Below, piece by piece: positions 41,933 through 48,745 of a DNA stretch of 64,000 nt (positions are counted from its first letter, which is position 1; every line of letters starts with the position of its first letter). A program made the position numbers and the translations under genes. Below the pieces are notes generated by a model. That model worked only from the letters and a program-made list of their open reading frames with translations. It searched no databases and had not been told where the DNA came from. Origin of the DNA: Mycobacterium sherrisii (lineage in GTDB: Bacteria > Actinomycetota > Actinomycetes > Mycobacteriales > Mycobacteriaceae). The stretch lies in contig NZ_LQPT01000033.1 of assembly GCF_002102355.1 (NCBI RefSeq), positions 1-64,000 of the forward strand. Direction: 5' to 3'.

Positions 41933-41982
41933 GCCCTTGAAGATCACCGGAGCAAGAGCAATTAGCGAAAGAGAGGTGTCCC

Positions 41983-42219
41983 ATGGGGGATGACAAGAGC
42001 GGACCGCAGGAAGCAGTGAAGGGCGCCGTCGAGGGCATCAAGGGCAAGGCCAAGGAGTTCGGCGGAACCATCGCCGGCCGCGACGATCTCGTCGAGGAGG
42101 GCCAGGCCCAGCAGGACAAGGCGGACGCCCAGCGCGATGCCGGAAAGAAAGAAGCCGAAGCCGAATCCGCCCGCGCCGGCGCGAAGGCGGCGGAGGAACG
42201 GCAGAAGGACGCCCAGTAG
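41983..42219 (+). CDS. CsbD-like stress protein
   Basis: The 78-residue hydrophilic, Lys/Glu/Ala-rich helical protein has the CsbD hallmark EAVKGAVEGIKGKAKEFGGT followed by a long charged helix. Family members accumulate in general stress and stationary phase; their biochemical role is unknown. ATG follows AGAGAGGTGTCCC. A strong hairpin terminator follows 15 bases after the stop, and a SigF-like element precedes it, so this is a single-gene unit. Confidence 0.87.
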   Translation: MGDDKSGPQEAVKGAVEGIKGKAKEFGGTIAGRDDLVEEGQAQQDKADAQRDAGKKEAEAESARAGAKAAEERQKDAQ

Positions 42220-42233
42220 TTCGGTACGACGTT

Positions 42234-42268
42234 AGTAGGCCCGGTCCCGTAACGGGACCGGGCCTACT
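42234..42268 (+). terminator. strong hairpin terminator after the CsbD-like gene
   Basis: AGTAGGCCCGGTCCCGT (42234-42250) and ACGGGACCGGGCCTACT (42252-42268) are perfect inverted complements with essentially no loop beyond TAA. There is no T-run after it, as is common in mycobacteria. It may work in both directions. Confidence 0.8.
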
Positions 42269-42300
42269 CGGTTGCGGTAGTGCAAAAGTTTTGCGAATGA

Positions 42301-42325
42301 GGTTTCAAGCCGGAGCGCGTGGTTA
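42301..42325 (+). promoter_or_regulatory. possible SigF-like promoter of the DUF3349 gene
   Basis: GGTTT (42301-42305), 15 bases, then GGTTA (42321-42325), one mismatch from GGGTA, 51 bases before the start. A second GGGTA at 42344-42348 lacks a well-spaced -35. Confidence 0.35.
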
Positions 42326-42376
42326 CCCATCGCGGTGATCCGCGGGTACCCTGCGGGACGGACGCGAAGGGCCACG

Positions 42377-42652
42377 ATGAGTATTAGCAGTCGCATATCG
42401 AGACTCGTGGCTTTTCTGCGCCTCCGTTACCCAGCCGTCGCGCCGCCGGTCGGTTATGCGCCGCTGCTGGCGCTTTTGCCGCGGCGAATGTCCGATGACG
42501 AAATCTCCGCAACCGCAACCAAACTTCGGATGTTGGCGTGCTCAACGATCGAGCGAATTGACGTCGGTGTCGAAATCACCCGCGCCACCGACGAACTGCC
42601 GCTGCCCGATGACGTTGACCGGGTCTGCCGTCAACTTCTTCCGCTCGAGTGA
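42377..42652 (+). CDS. DUF3349 protein
   Basis: The 91-residue helical protein reads RISRLVAFLRLRYPAVAPPV and YAPLLALLPRRMSDDEISAT, then DELPLPDDVDRVCRQL. This is the DUF3349 pattern common to several small mycobacterial paralogs. Structures of the family are compact helical bundles without known activity. The ATG follows GAAGGGCCACG. It converges on the endonuclease-family gene nine bases away. Confidence 0.82.
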   Translation: MSISSRISRLVAFLRLRYPAVAPPVGYAPLLALLPRRMSDDEISATATKLRMLACSTIERIDVGVEITRATDELPLPDDVDRVCRQLLPLE

Positions 42653-42661
42653 CCTGGGCGG

Positions 42662-43426
42662 TCACGGCCGGTCGATGTCGACCACCAGCGGGCGATGATC
42701 GGAGATTGGCATCAGTTCGGACTCGGTGGTGGTGCCCCTGAGGGACGGATCATCGGTGAGGATGTGATCGAGCTGGCGGTCGGGCGCATCGGCGGGGAAG
42801 GTTTTGTCCGCGCCCAGCGCCCGCATGCCCGACCACCGTCGGACCGCCGCAGGCGTCATGTTCAGATCGCCGGTGAGCAGCCGCGGACCCGAAAAGCCCC
42901 GCAAGTCATGCACGAGCCGGCGCAGTTGACGCCGATTCCAGCCCGGGACGAAGGACAGGTGCGTGTTGGCGACGGTCAGCGCGCCCAGCGGCGTGCTCAG
43001 CTGCGCGATCACCGCCGTCCGTGGTTCCTCGTCGACCATCATCACCCTGTTCGGCCCGGGCAGATACATGGGGAATCGGATCGGGATCCGGGGCAGCCGC
43101 ACCACTTGCCAGCTGGTTGCCGGGAACCGCGACAGCAGGGCTATTCCGTACGCCGCGGTCCCCGGTTGCTCGTCGCCGGTGGCGGCCATCCAGGTGGCCC
43201 CCGGGGTGCCGGAGATGGCCGCCACGAACCGTTGTTCCACCGCTCCCATGGCCTCGGCGGCCACCGTGGTGAAATCGGTGCGATTGGATCGCGGCTGGTC
43301 GCAATCCACCTCTTGAAGGGCCAGCACGTCGGGGTCTATCCGTCGCACGCAATCGACCAGGCGCGCCGGTTCGACACCGTCGCCGACGATGCGGCCGTGC
43401 AGGATGTTGAAGGTGGCTAGCCGCAT
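42662..43426 (-). CDS. endonuclease/exonuclease/phosphatase-family hydrolase
   Basis: The 254-residue EEP-fold enzyme has the metal-binding Asn in RLATFNILHG and Glu in VLALQEVDCDQP. The central catalytic region is LTVANTHLSFVPGWNRRQL, followed by LLTGDLNMTP and the terminal SDHRPLVVDI. Members cleave phosphodiesters in nucleic acids, inositol phosphates or sphingomyelin; the short length and lack of signal suggest a cytosolic enzyme. It follows the PIG-L gene by 49 bases on the same strand and may be the last gene of that operon. Confidence 0.86.
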   Translation of the reverse strand: MRLATFNILHGRIVGDGVEPARLVDCVRRIDPDVLALQEVDCDQPRSNRTDFTTVAAEAMGAVEQRFVAAISGTPGATWMAATGDEQPGTAAYGIALLSRFPATSWQVVRLPRIPIRFPMYLPGPNRVMMVDEEPRTAVIAQLSTPLGALTVANTHLSFVPGWNRRQLRRLVHDLRGFSGPRLLTGDLNMTPAAVRRWSGMRALGADKTFPADAPDRQLDHILTDDPSLRGTTTESELMPISDHRPLVVDIDRP

Positions 43427-43475
43427 CAGTTTTATGCTCCGGACAGCCCATCTTGCAGGCCGGCCAGACGGGCGT

Positions 43476-44246
43476 TCAGCGGAACACCACCTCTCCGACC
43501 GCCATCAGTCGGGGTAAGACGTAGGGCGGCAGCGCCGGTCGAGCGCCGGCGCGAGATTCGAATTGACTCCGGAAGCATTGCGCCGCAAGGCGTTTGCGCG
43601 CGACCGCGAACTTCGCGGTAGGCACCGAGTACCCGCGGTCCCACGGCACCGCCGCATCGAAGGGCGTGGCCCAGTGCCACATCCAGATCGGATACTCCAA
43701 AAGCACCGCATCGGTGCGGGCGCAGGCCGCCGCCGCGGCGCGTCCGACGGCCTCGTGATCCGGATGCCCGTCACCCCGCCAGGTGGCGGCACACCAGGGT
43801 GTGACGGCGCTGGTTGCCAAAATCTCGCTCAGCGAATCGGCCAGCCTGTCCTCGTAGTCGGTCAGCTGACCGTCGGGCAGGCCCAGCGAAACCGGCGGCG
43901 GAACGCCCAACATATTTGTGGCCCTGCGTAGTTCGTGCCTCCGGATGGCTTCCATGCGAACCCGGTCCATCGGAGCCGCGCCGGGGTGCACCGCCCCGCC
44001 GTCGCTGACCGAGACGACCTGTACGTCGACGCCCGACGCCACGAGTTGCGCGATCGTGGCTCCCAGCCCGAGTGTCTCGTCGTCCGGGTGAGGGGCGACG
44101 ACAACCAAGCCCGGGCAGTGCGTTAAGTCCAGGGGCGCCAACGGTTCCCGGTCAAGCGCGGCCAGCCATACGGGCGTCGGGGTGCCACTGTGGGTCAGCG
44201 GCTTCGCCGCGAACCTGGTGCAGTTGCCCGTCGATAGTGTCTTCAT
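43476..44246 (-). CDS. PIG-L family deacetylase
   Basis: The 256-residue metalloenzyme has the zinc-binding PHPDDE motif in LVVVAPHPDDETLGLGATIA and the distal His in WRGDGHPDHEAVGRAA. It is in the N-acetylglucosaminyl deacetylase family, as are MshB and Mca. The start at 44246 is used because GAGGGCGAG precedes it and it sits seven bases after the acyl-CoA dehydrogenase stop. Cotranscription with a dehydrogenase and a GT2 points to a sugar-containing metabolite. Confidence 0.87.
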   Translation of the reverse strand: MKTLSTGNCTRFAAKPLTHSGTPTPVWLAALDREPLAPLDLTHCPGLVVVAPHPDDETLGLGATIAQLVASGVDVQVVSVSDGGAVHPGAAPMDRVRMEAIRRHELRRATNMLGVPPPVSLGLPDGQLTDYEDRLADSLSEILATSAVTPWCAATWRGDGHPDHEAVGRAAAAACARTDAVLLEYPIWMWHWATPFDAAVPWDRGYSVPTAKFAVARKRLAAQCFRSQFESRAGARPALPPYVLPRLMAVGEVVFR

Positions 44247-44253
44247 CTCGCCC

Positions 44254-45201
44254 TCAGTGCCGATGCCCCGCCAGGCGCCCGAGCGCGGCCAGATCCCGTT
44301 CCGCATGGCTCTGCCGGATGTAGATGCTCAGGTCGGCAACCCGTTGGGCGTGCCGCCCGTCCTGGCACAGGGGCCCCGGTCCCAGCGCGCGGCCGGTACG
44401 GGTGATTGCTTCGTCGGCGGCGTGCTCGACGATGGCGCGGATGCGGCGGGCGAGCAGCTCGGCACTCAGAGACCGGTCGAACGGATCGGCGTCGACCCGA
44501 CTTGCGGCGTCGATCAGCATCGCCTCGCCCGCGGCGAGTGCGGCGTCGACGGCGCCCAGGTGGGCCAGCGAGTAGGCGTCGGCGGATTCGCTTGCCGCAC
44601 AACGGTACAGCGGCTCAGCGACCTTGCGTGCTCCACCGAGCCAGCAGGCGGCCACACCAATTGCGCCGTGCCAAAAGCCGGGCCGATTCAGGTAATCACC
44701 CGGTTCGCCCACCGCGACGGCCTGGGCGTTGGTGAATTGCACCGGGCGGGTGTCGCTACCGGCCATGCCGGTGTTCCACCACGTGGTCGGCAACGCCTTG
44801 ACCGCGGGATCGACCAGCGCGACCGCGAACAAGCACCGGCTACCGTCTTCGAGCCGCGCGGTGACCAGGGCGTGCGTGCAGAAACCCGCCCCGGCGCACC
44901 AGACCTTGGTGCCGTTGAGGATGTACGCCCCGTTGATGTCGGTCGCGGTGAGCACCGCCTCCGGCGACTCGGCGGCCCACACGCCCCACAACTGGCCCAA
45001 TTCGGGCGGCTTGCCGCCCAATTCGTGCAGAATTGCTACCGCGTCCACATGGGCCTCGGCAATCCGCGCCGCCACGATATCTTCCTCGGCCAACAGTGCC
45101 AGCCGTTGCCAACGTTCCAGCGTGCGTCCCGACGCCGGCAGCGGCAGTTCGAGTCGCCCAGAGTCGAGCCAGTGCTGTACCAGTCCGGCGGTCACGCGCA
45201 A
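44254..45201 (-). CDS. acyl-CoA dehydrogenase-like protein
   Basis: The 315-residue protein resembles the acyl-CoA dehydrogenase middle and C-terminal domains (DINGAYILNGTKVWCAGAGF, TDTRPVQF-like GSDTRPVQFTNAQAVAVGEP). The C-terminal helical bundle ends RQSHAERDLAALGRLAG. It is about 60-80 residues shorter than classical enzymes, the N-terminal helical domain being reduced, and the usual catalytic Glu is not obvious. It overlaps the GT2 gene by ten bases and precedes PIG-L. It may dehydrogenate a carrier- or CoA-bound amine or acyl group. Confidence 0.8.
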   Translation of the reverse strand: MRVTAGLVQHWLDSGRLELPLPASGRTLERWQRLALLAEEDIVAARIAEAHVDAVAILHELGGKPPELGQLWGVWAAESPEAVLTATDINGAYILNGTKVWCAGAGFCTHALVTARLEDGSRCLFAVALVDPAVKALPTTWWNTGMAGSDTRPVQFTNAQAVAVGEPGDYLNRPGFWHGAIGVAACWLGGARKVAEPLYRCAASESADAYSLAHLGAVDAALAAGEAMLIDAASRVDADPFDRSLSAELLARRIRAIVEHAADEAITRTGRALGPGPLCQDGRHAQRVADLSIYIRQSHAERDLAALGRLAGHRH

Positions 45202-45833
45202 TCACCCGCTGCCGATCTGCCCAATGCCGCGAGGTACTGCCCGATTCCCTGGGAGGTGCGCGTGCGGTTGCGTGCCGATCCGATCACCGACAGGTCGGTG
45301 TCCCGGTGGATGGACAAGCCAGCGGCTTCGAACCGCTCGGCGAGGTCGACGTCTTCGCCCGACGGCATGGTGCGGAACCCGCCGACCCGCCAATAGGCGC
45401 GGCCGCTGCAGCCCATGTCGGCAATGTGGTCGCACCGGTCGGTGCTGTGCACCGCGCCCAGCACCATGTCGGCACCAACCTCGAGCTGATGGATCAGCCA
45501 ACCGGGATTTACCCGCCTGGTCGCATCGACGGTCGCGTACCAGCACCGATCGTCCCCGGACAGGGAACGCCCGTAGCCGAAGCCGACCGCACGCGCGGTA
45601 CCGCTGTTGCGGGCGTCGATGGTCACGAAGTGCACGTCCCGCCCGTAGTGTCCGGCCAACCGGGCGCTGTCCTCGTCGGTCGCGTCCAACACCACCACGA
45701 CCGTCACGGATATCGGCGTACACAGCGCCGCCGTCAGCACCGCGCGCAGACACGCCGGGAGGTCGACAGTTTGATCGTTAACGGGAACCACCACGACGAC
45801 CCGGTCGTAGGCGCGGAACGCACGTGTTGACAT
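45192..45833 (-). CDS. GT2-family glycosyltransferase
   Basis: The 213-residue protein has the GT-A start VVVVVPVNDQTVDLPACLRA. The acidic position that would coordinate the nucleotide-sugar metal lies in DDRCWYATVDATRRV, where the usual DxD is VDA. The region GGFRTMPSGEDVDLAERFEA carries the ED motif of the GT2 base. There are no membrane segments. It is the first gene of the operon GT2-acyl-CoA dehydrogenase-PIG-L. A SigF-like element lies 12 bases upstream. Confidence 0.82.
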   Translation of the reverse strand: MSTRAFRAYDRVVVVVPVNDQTVDLPACLRAVLTAALCTPISVTVVVVLDATDEDSARLAGHYGRDVHFVTIDARNSGTARAVGFGYGRSLSGDDRCWYATVDATRRVNPGWLIHQLEVGADMVLGAVHSTDRCDHIADMGCSGRAYWRVGGFRTMPSGEDVDLAERFEAAGLSIHRDTDLSVIGSARNRTRTSQGIGQYLAALGRSAAGDCA

Positions 45834-45845
45834 GTTGCGTTCGAT

Positions 45846-45869
45846 TGCCCACTCGGGTGCCTTTTAAAC
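45846..45869 (-). promoter_or_regulatory. SigF-like promoter (one mismatch) of the GT2 operon
   Basis: On the minus strand GTTT (45869-45866), 15 bases, then GGGCA (45850-45846), one mismatch from GGGTA. The start codon is 12 bases further, so the leader would be very short. Confidence 0.42.
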
Positions 45870-45899
45870 AGTTGACAACAGCCGTTCGGGGTTGTTCCG

Positions 45900-45924
45900 G
45901 TTGCTCATTCGGTCCGCCGGGTAT
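45900..45924 (+). promoter_or_regulatory. SigF-like promoter (one mismatch) of the nucleotidyltransferase-like gene
   Basis: GTTG (45900-45903), 15 bases, then GGGTAT (45919-45924), 11 bases before the ATG at 45936. It is divergent from the GT2 operon element about 30 bases away. Confidence 0.42.
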
Positions 45925-45935
45925 GTCTGATCCAC

Positions 45936-46511
45936 ATGGCACCGATCGAGATGGCCACGCAACCGCCCGAGTGTTCGGCGCCGTTGCGGGCGGCGCTGCG
46001 TGCGGCGGCGTCTGCACTCAAGGAGAACGGCCCGCGCTTCGCGTTGGCCGGCAGTTATGCGTTATGGGCTTATGGCGCACCCGAACCCAGCCACGATGTC
46101 GATCTCGTCGTAGCCGAATCCGACGTGGCGCAGGCCGCCGACACCTTGCGGCGTGCCGGATTTGTCATCGAGCATCCGCCCGAGGATTGGCTGTTCAAGG
46201 CCCGCAGCGACAATGCGCTGGTGGACGTGCTGCACCGGCTCAACGGCGAGCGGGTGGAAGCGGGCACCTTGGACCGTGCCGAGCACCGTGACGTGCTCGC
46301 CATAACAATGCCGGTGCTGCCGCCCACCATGGTGCTCGTACAGAAGCTGCGCTCACTCAACGAACATCACTGCGATTTCGCCAAGTTATTGCCCGCCGTG
46401 CGCGCGATTCGCGAGCACCTGGACTGGGACCACGTCCGGCGACGGACCGCCGACAATGATTACGCGGTCGCGTTTTTGGTGCTCGCCGAACGCCTGAGCC
46501 TCACCGATTAG
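45936..46511 (+). CDS. nucleotidyltransferase-fold protein (AbiEii-like)
   Basis: The 191-residue protein has the minimal nucleotidyltransferase signature, Gly-Ser followed by the metal Asp pair: LAGSYALWAYGAPEPSHDVD and LVVAESD. A third acidic residue may be in LVDVLHR. This is the fold used by AbiEii/MenT-type toxins and by aminoglycoside-modifying enzymes. No antitoxin-like gene is adjacent, so a toxin role is not supported. The stop overlaps a convergent gene by four bases. Confidence 0.7.
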   Translation: MAPIEMATQPPECSAPLRAALRAAASALKENGPRFALAGSYALWAYGAPEPSHDVDLVVAESDVAQAADTLRRAGFVIEHPPEDWLFKARSDNALVDVLHRLNGERVEAGTLDRAEHRDVLAITMPVLPPTMVLVQKLRSLNEHHCDFAKLLPAVRAIREHLDWDHVRRRTADNDYAVAFLVLAERLSLTD

Positions 46512-46765
46512 TGATTGCGCAACTTGGCGACGAGCTTGTCCTTGGTTAGACCCGAATAGCCGGACATGCCAAGCTCTTTGGCCCGCTTTTTCAATTCCGG
46601 GACGGTCCAGTCGCTGTAGGAACCGGATTTACCGCCTTTGCGCGAAACCGACGACTTGCCGCGGCCGGCCGCGGCGTTGGAGATCCGCGCCGCCTTCTCC
46701 TTGGAGTCCCCCTGCTTGCGCAGGTCCTTGTACAGTTTTTCGTTCTTGATCGACGAATTCGGCAT
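46508..46765 (-). CDS. DUF7218/Rho-N-like small basic protein
   Basis: The 85-residue protein begins NSSIKNEKLYKDLRKQGDSK EKAARISNAA (shown in two parts) and ends in a SAP/Rho-N-like helix pair (WTVPELKKRAKELGMSGYSG, LTKDKLVAKL). Such domains bind DNA or RNA non-specifically. Many actinobacteria and proteobacteria carry one as a stress-linked gene. A very good ribosome site, CGAGGAGGATGACAG, precedes the ATG. A SigF-like element lies upstream. Confidence 0.8.
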   Translation of the reverse strand: MPNSSIKNEKLYKDLRKQGDSKEKAARISNAAAGRGKSSVSRKGGKSGSYSDWTVPELKKRAKELGMSGYSGLTKDKLVAKLRNH

Positions 46766-46805
46766 CTGTCATCCTCCTCGCGTGATGAGACCGCTGCCAC
46801 CGAGT

Positions 46806-46829
46806 TGCCCGGGCCGCCCGTCGATAAAC
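46806..46829 (-). promoter_or_regulatory. SigF-like promoter (one mismatch) of the Rho-N-like gene
   Basis: On the minus strand GTTT (46829-46826), 15 bases, then GGGCA (46810-46806), 40 bases before the start codon at 46765. It differs from GGGTA at one base. Confidence 0.45.
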
Positions 46830-46916
46830 GCAGGGCAACCGAATCCGCGCCCACCGCGGTGCAAGCCCATGCCCCGCCGCAGGGTTACCCACCCCTGCCG
46901 CGGGTAGTCGGCAACG

Positions 46917-47944
46917 ATGACCCGGGCGGCAGGCGACGACATCGGTGGCGTGGTGGCCATCGGCGCGTCGGCCGGGGGTGTCGAAGCACTGTCCAAGCTG
47001 GCCGGCGGCTTGTCGCCCGATTTGCCCTATGCGTTTCTCATGACGTTGCACATGCCCGCGGGTTCGCCGAGCATTTTGGCGCGCATCATCGACCGCAGCG
47101 GACCGTTGCCGGCGGTCGCTGCTGAAAATGGCGGGGCGCTGAAGCCCGCCCATATTTTCGTCGCGCGCCCGGATCACCATTTGCTGGTGCCGATCGCCGC
47201 ATCGTGCTATCGCAAGGGCCGACCGAGAACGGGCACCGGCCCGCGATCAACGCATTGTTCCGTTCGGTTGCGGTGGCGTTCGGACCCCGCGCCGTGGGAG
47301 TGCTCCTCTCCGGTGTGCTCGACGACGGCGTATTGGGGCTCAAGGCGATTCGCGCACGCGGCGGCGTCACGATTGGGCAATCCCTCGACGACGCACTTTT
47401 TCCGGCATTGCCGGGGAAAGCCCATGACGCCGGTGTGCTGGATCGACAGGCGGCGGCGGCCGACATCGGCCAAGTATTGAAAGAGCTCTCGGCGCGCGAG
47501 ATCAAGGAGCCGGTCATGGAGCCTGACAGCCGGATGGAACTGGAGAACCGCATCGCCATGACGGCGCGCTTCTCGGCGAGTTTCGACTCCCAGGAACTCG
47601 GTCCGGCCTCGGGCTACACCTGCCCCGACTGCAATGGATCATTGGCGGCGATCGGCGACGGCCACTTCCGCTGCCGCGTCGGTCACGCCTGGACGGCCGA
47701 TGCGTTGCTGTCCGCGCGCGACCGGGAAGTGGAGGGAGCGCTGTGGGTCGCGCTGCGCAGTCTGCAGGAAAAGGCGAAGCTGGCTCGGCAACTGGCCGAT
47801 ACGGTGGGTCCAGGTCCGCTCCACCGGCGCTACAGCGCGCAGGCCGACGAGACCGAACGGGCGCTGCACGTGCTCGGTGAGCGGCTCACTTCCATGACCG
47901 ACCCGCAAGACGGGGCACCCGAGGCGGGTGGCCCCAGTGGCTGA
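46917..47944 (+). pseudogene. CheB-like protein-glutamate methylesterase, frameshifted
   Basis: The first frame (46917 to about 47190) gives the CheB fold start VVAIGASAGGVEALSKLAGG with the catalytic Ser, LMTLHMPAGSPSILARIIDR with the His, and DHHLLV. A second frame then resumes exactly in register as DRRIVLSQGPTENGHRPAIN, then VLLSGVLDDGVLGLKAIRA with the Asp. A C-terminal region with Cys pairs (TCPDCNGSLAAIGDGHFRCR) follows. One base is missing around 47190-47192. Both halves are well conserved, so the break is recent, programmed or a sequencing error. No receiver domain is present. Confidence 0.8.
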
Positions 47945-48686
47945 GTCGGTTGTGCTGCTCGGCGCGGACCGCCACCAGGACGTCGTGGTGCTGACGGCCA
48001 CGGGCGTCCTGGACGGTACGACCTATCGCACCCTGCGCGACGGAGTGATCAAGGCGGCACTCGAAGAGCCGCGAGCGGTGATCGTGGATGTCAACGATTT
48101 GGCGGTGCCCTTCGCCTCGGCGTATGTGGTGTTCACCAGCGCGCGTTTGCACGTCAGCACCTGGCCGGACGTGCCGATCCTGTTGGTGTGTGAGGACCGC
48201 CAGTCGCGGCGCGCGATCACCGCGGGCGGCGTCGCGCGGTATGTGCCCGTGTTCCCCGACCGCGACTCGGCGGTGAACGCCGCACTGCATCAAAAGCTGG
48301 ACGGCCGGCAGCGCGCGCGAACACCGCTGCCCGCCCGGCCGGTCAGCATCGGACTGGCCCGGGCCCTGATCGACAAGTGGTTGACCGCCTGGGGGCACCG
48401 CGATCTGATTCCCGTCGCCGGCACGGTCGCGACGGTCTTCGTCGAAAACGTCCTCGGCCACACCGACGGCGCGCCGGTGCTGATCGCCGAGAGTTACCGA
48501 GACACCATTACCGTCGCCGTAGAGGACGGCAGCCCAGTGCCGGCGGAACGGCGCGAAACCACCCATGGTGCCGAAATGCTGTCGGGTTTATCCATGGTGT
48601 CCGCCCTGTGCCGCGCCTGGGGCAGCACCCCGACGCCGTCCGGCAAGACGGTATGGGCGCTGGTCGGCCCCGAAAACCGGCTTTAA
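47928..48686 (+). CDS. STAS-like plus HATPase-like regulatory protein
   Basis: The 252-residue protein has an N-terminal STAS-like half (about 5-120; VLTATGVLDGTTYRTLRDGV, AVIVDVNDLAVPFASAYVVF). The C-terminal half (about 130-245) looks like the HATPase domain of anti-sigma factors and serine kinases (AGTVATVFVENVLGHTDGAP with N-box Asn, TITVAVEDGSPVPAERRETT). It may be an anti-sigma regulator with its own antagonist domain. It begins with GTG (47928 or 47937) overlapping the CheB-like stop and precedes the CheR-PAS gene, so it belongs to this signalling unit. Confidence 0.72.
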   Translation: MAPVAESVVLLGADRHQDVVVLTATGVLDGTTYRTLRDGVIKAALEEPRAVIVDVNDLAVPFASAYVVFTSARLHVSTWPDVPILLVCEDRQSRRAITAGGVARYVPVFPDRDSAVNAALHQKLDGRQRARTPLPARPVSIGLARALIDKWLTAWGHRDLIPVAGTVATVFVENVLGHTDGAPVLIAESYRDTITVAVEDGSPVPAERRETTHGAEMLSGLSMVSALCRAWGSTPTPSGKTVWALVGPENRL

Positions 48687-48745
48687 TCCCGCGAGTATTG
48701 TGCAAGTCCTCCACACTTGACCGGCCGACCTTCGACGGGATCTCC

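Noticed and set aside
45936-46765. Possible toxin-antitoxin pair (nucleotidyltransferase-like plus small basic gene)
   Set aside because: The two genes are convergent, not co-directional, and the small gene matches a Rho-N/SAP-like stress family rather than an antitoxin.
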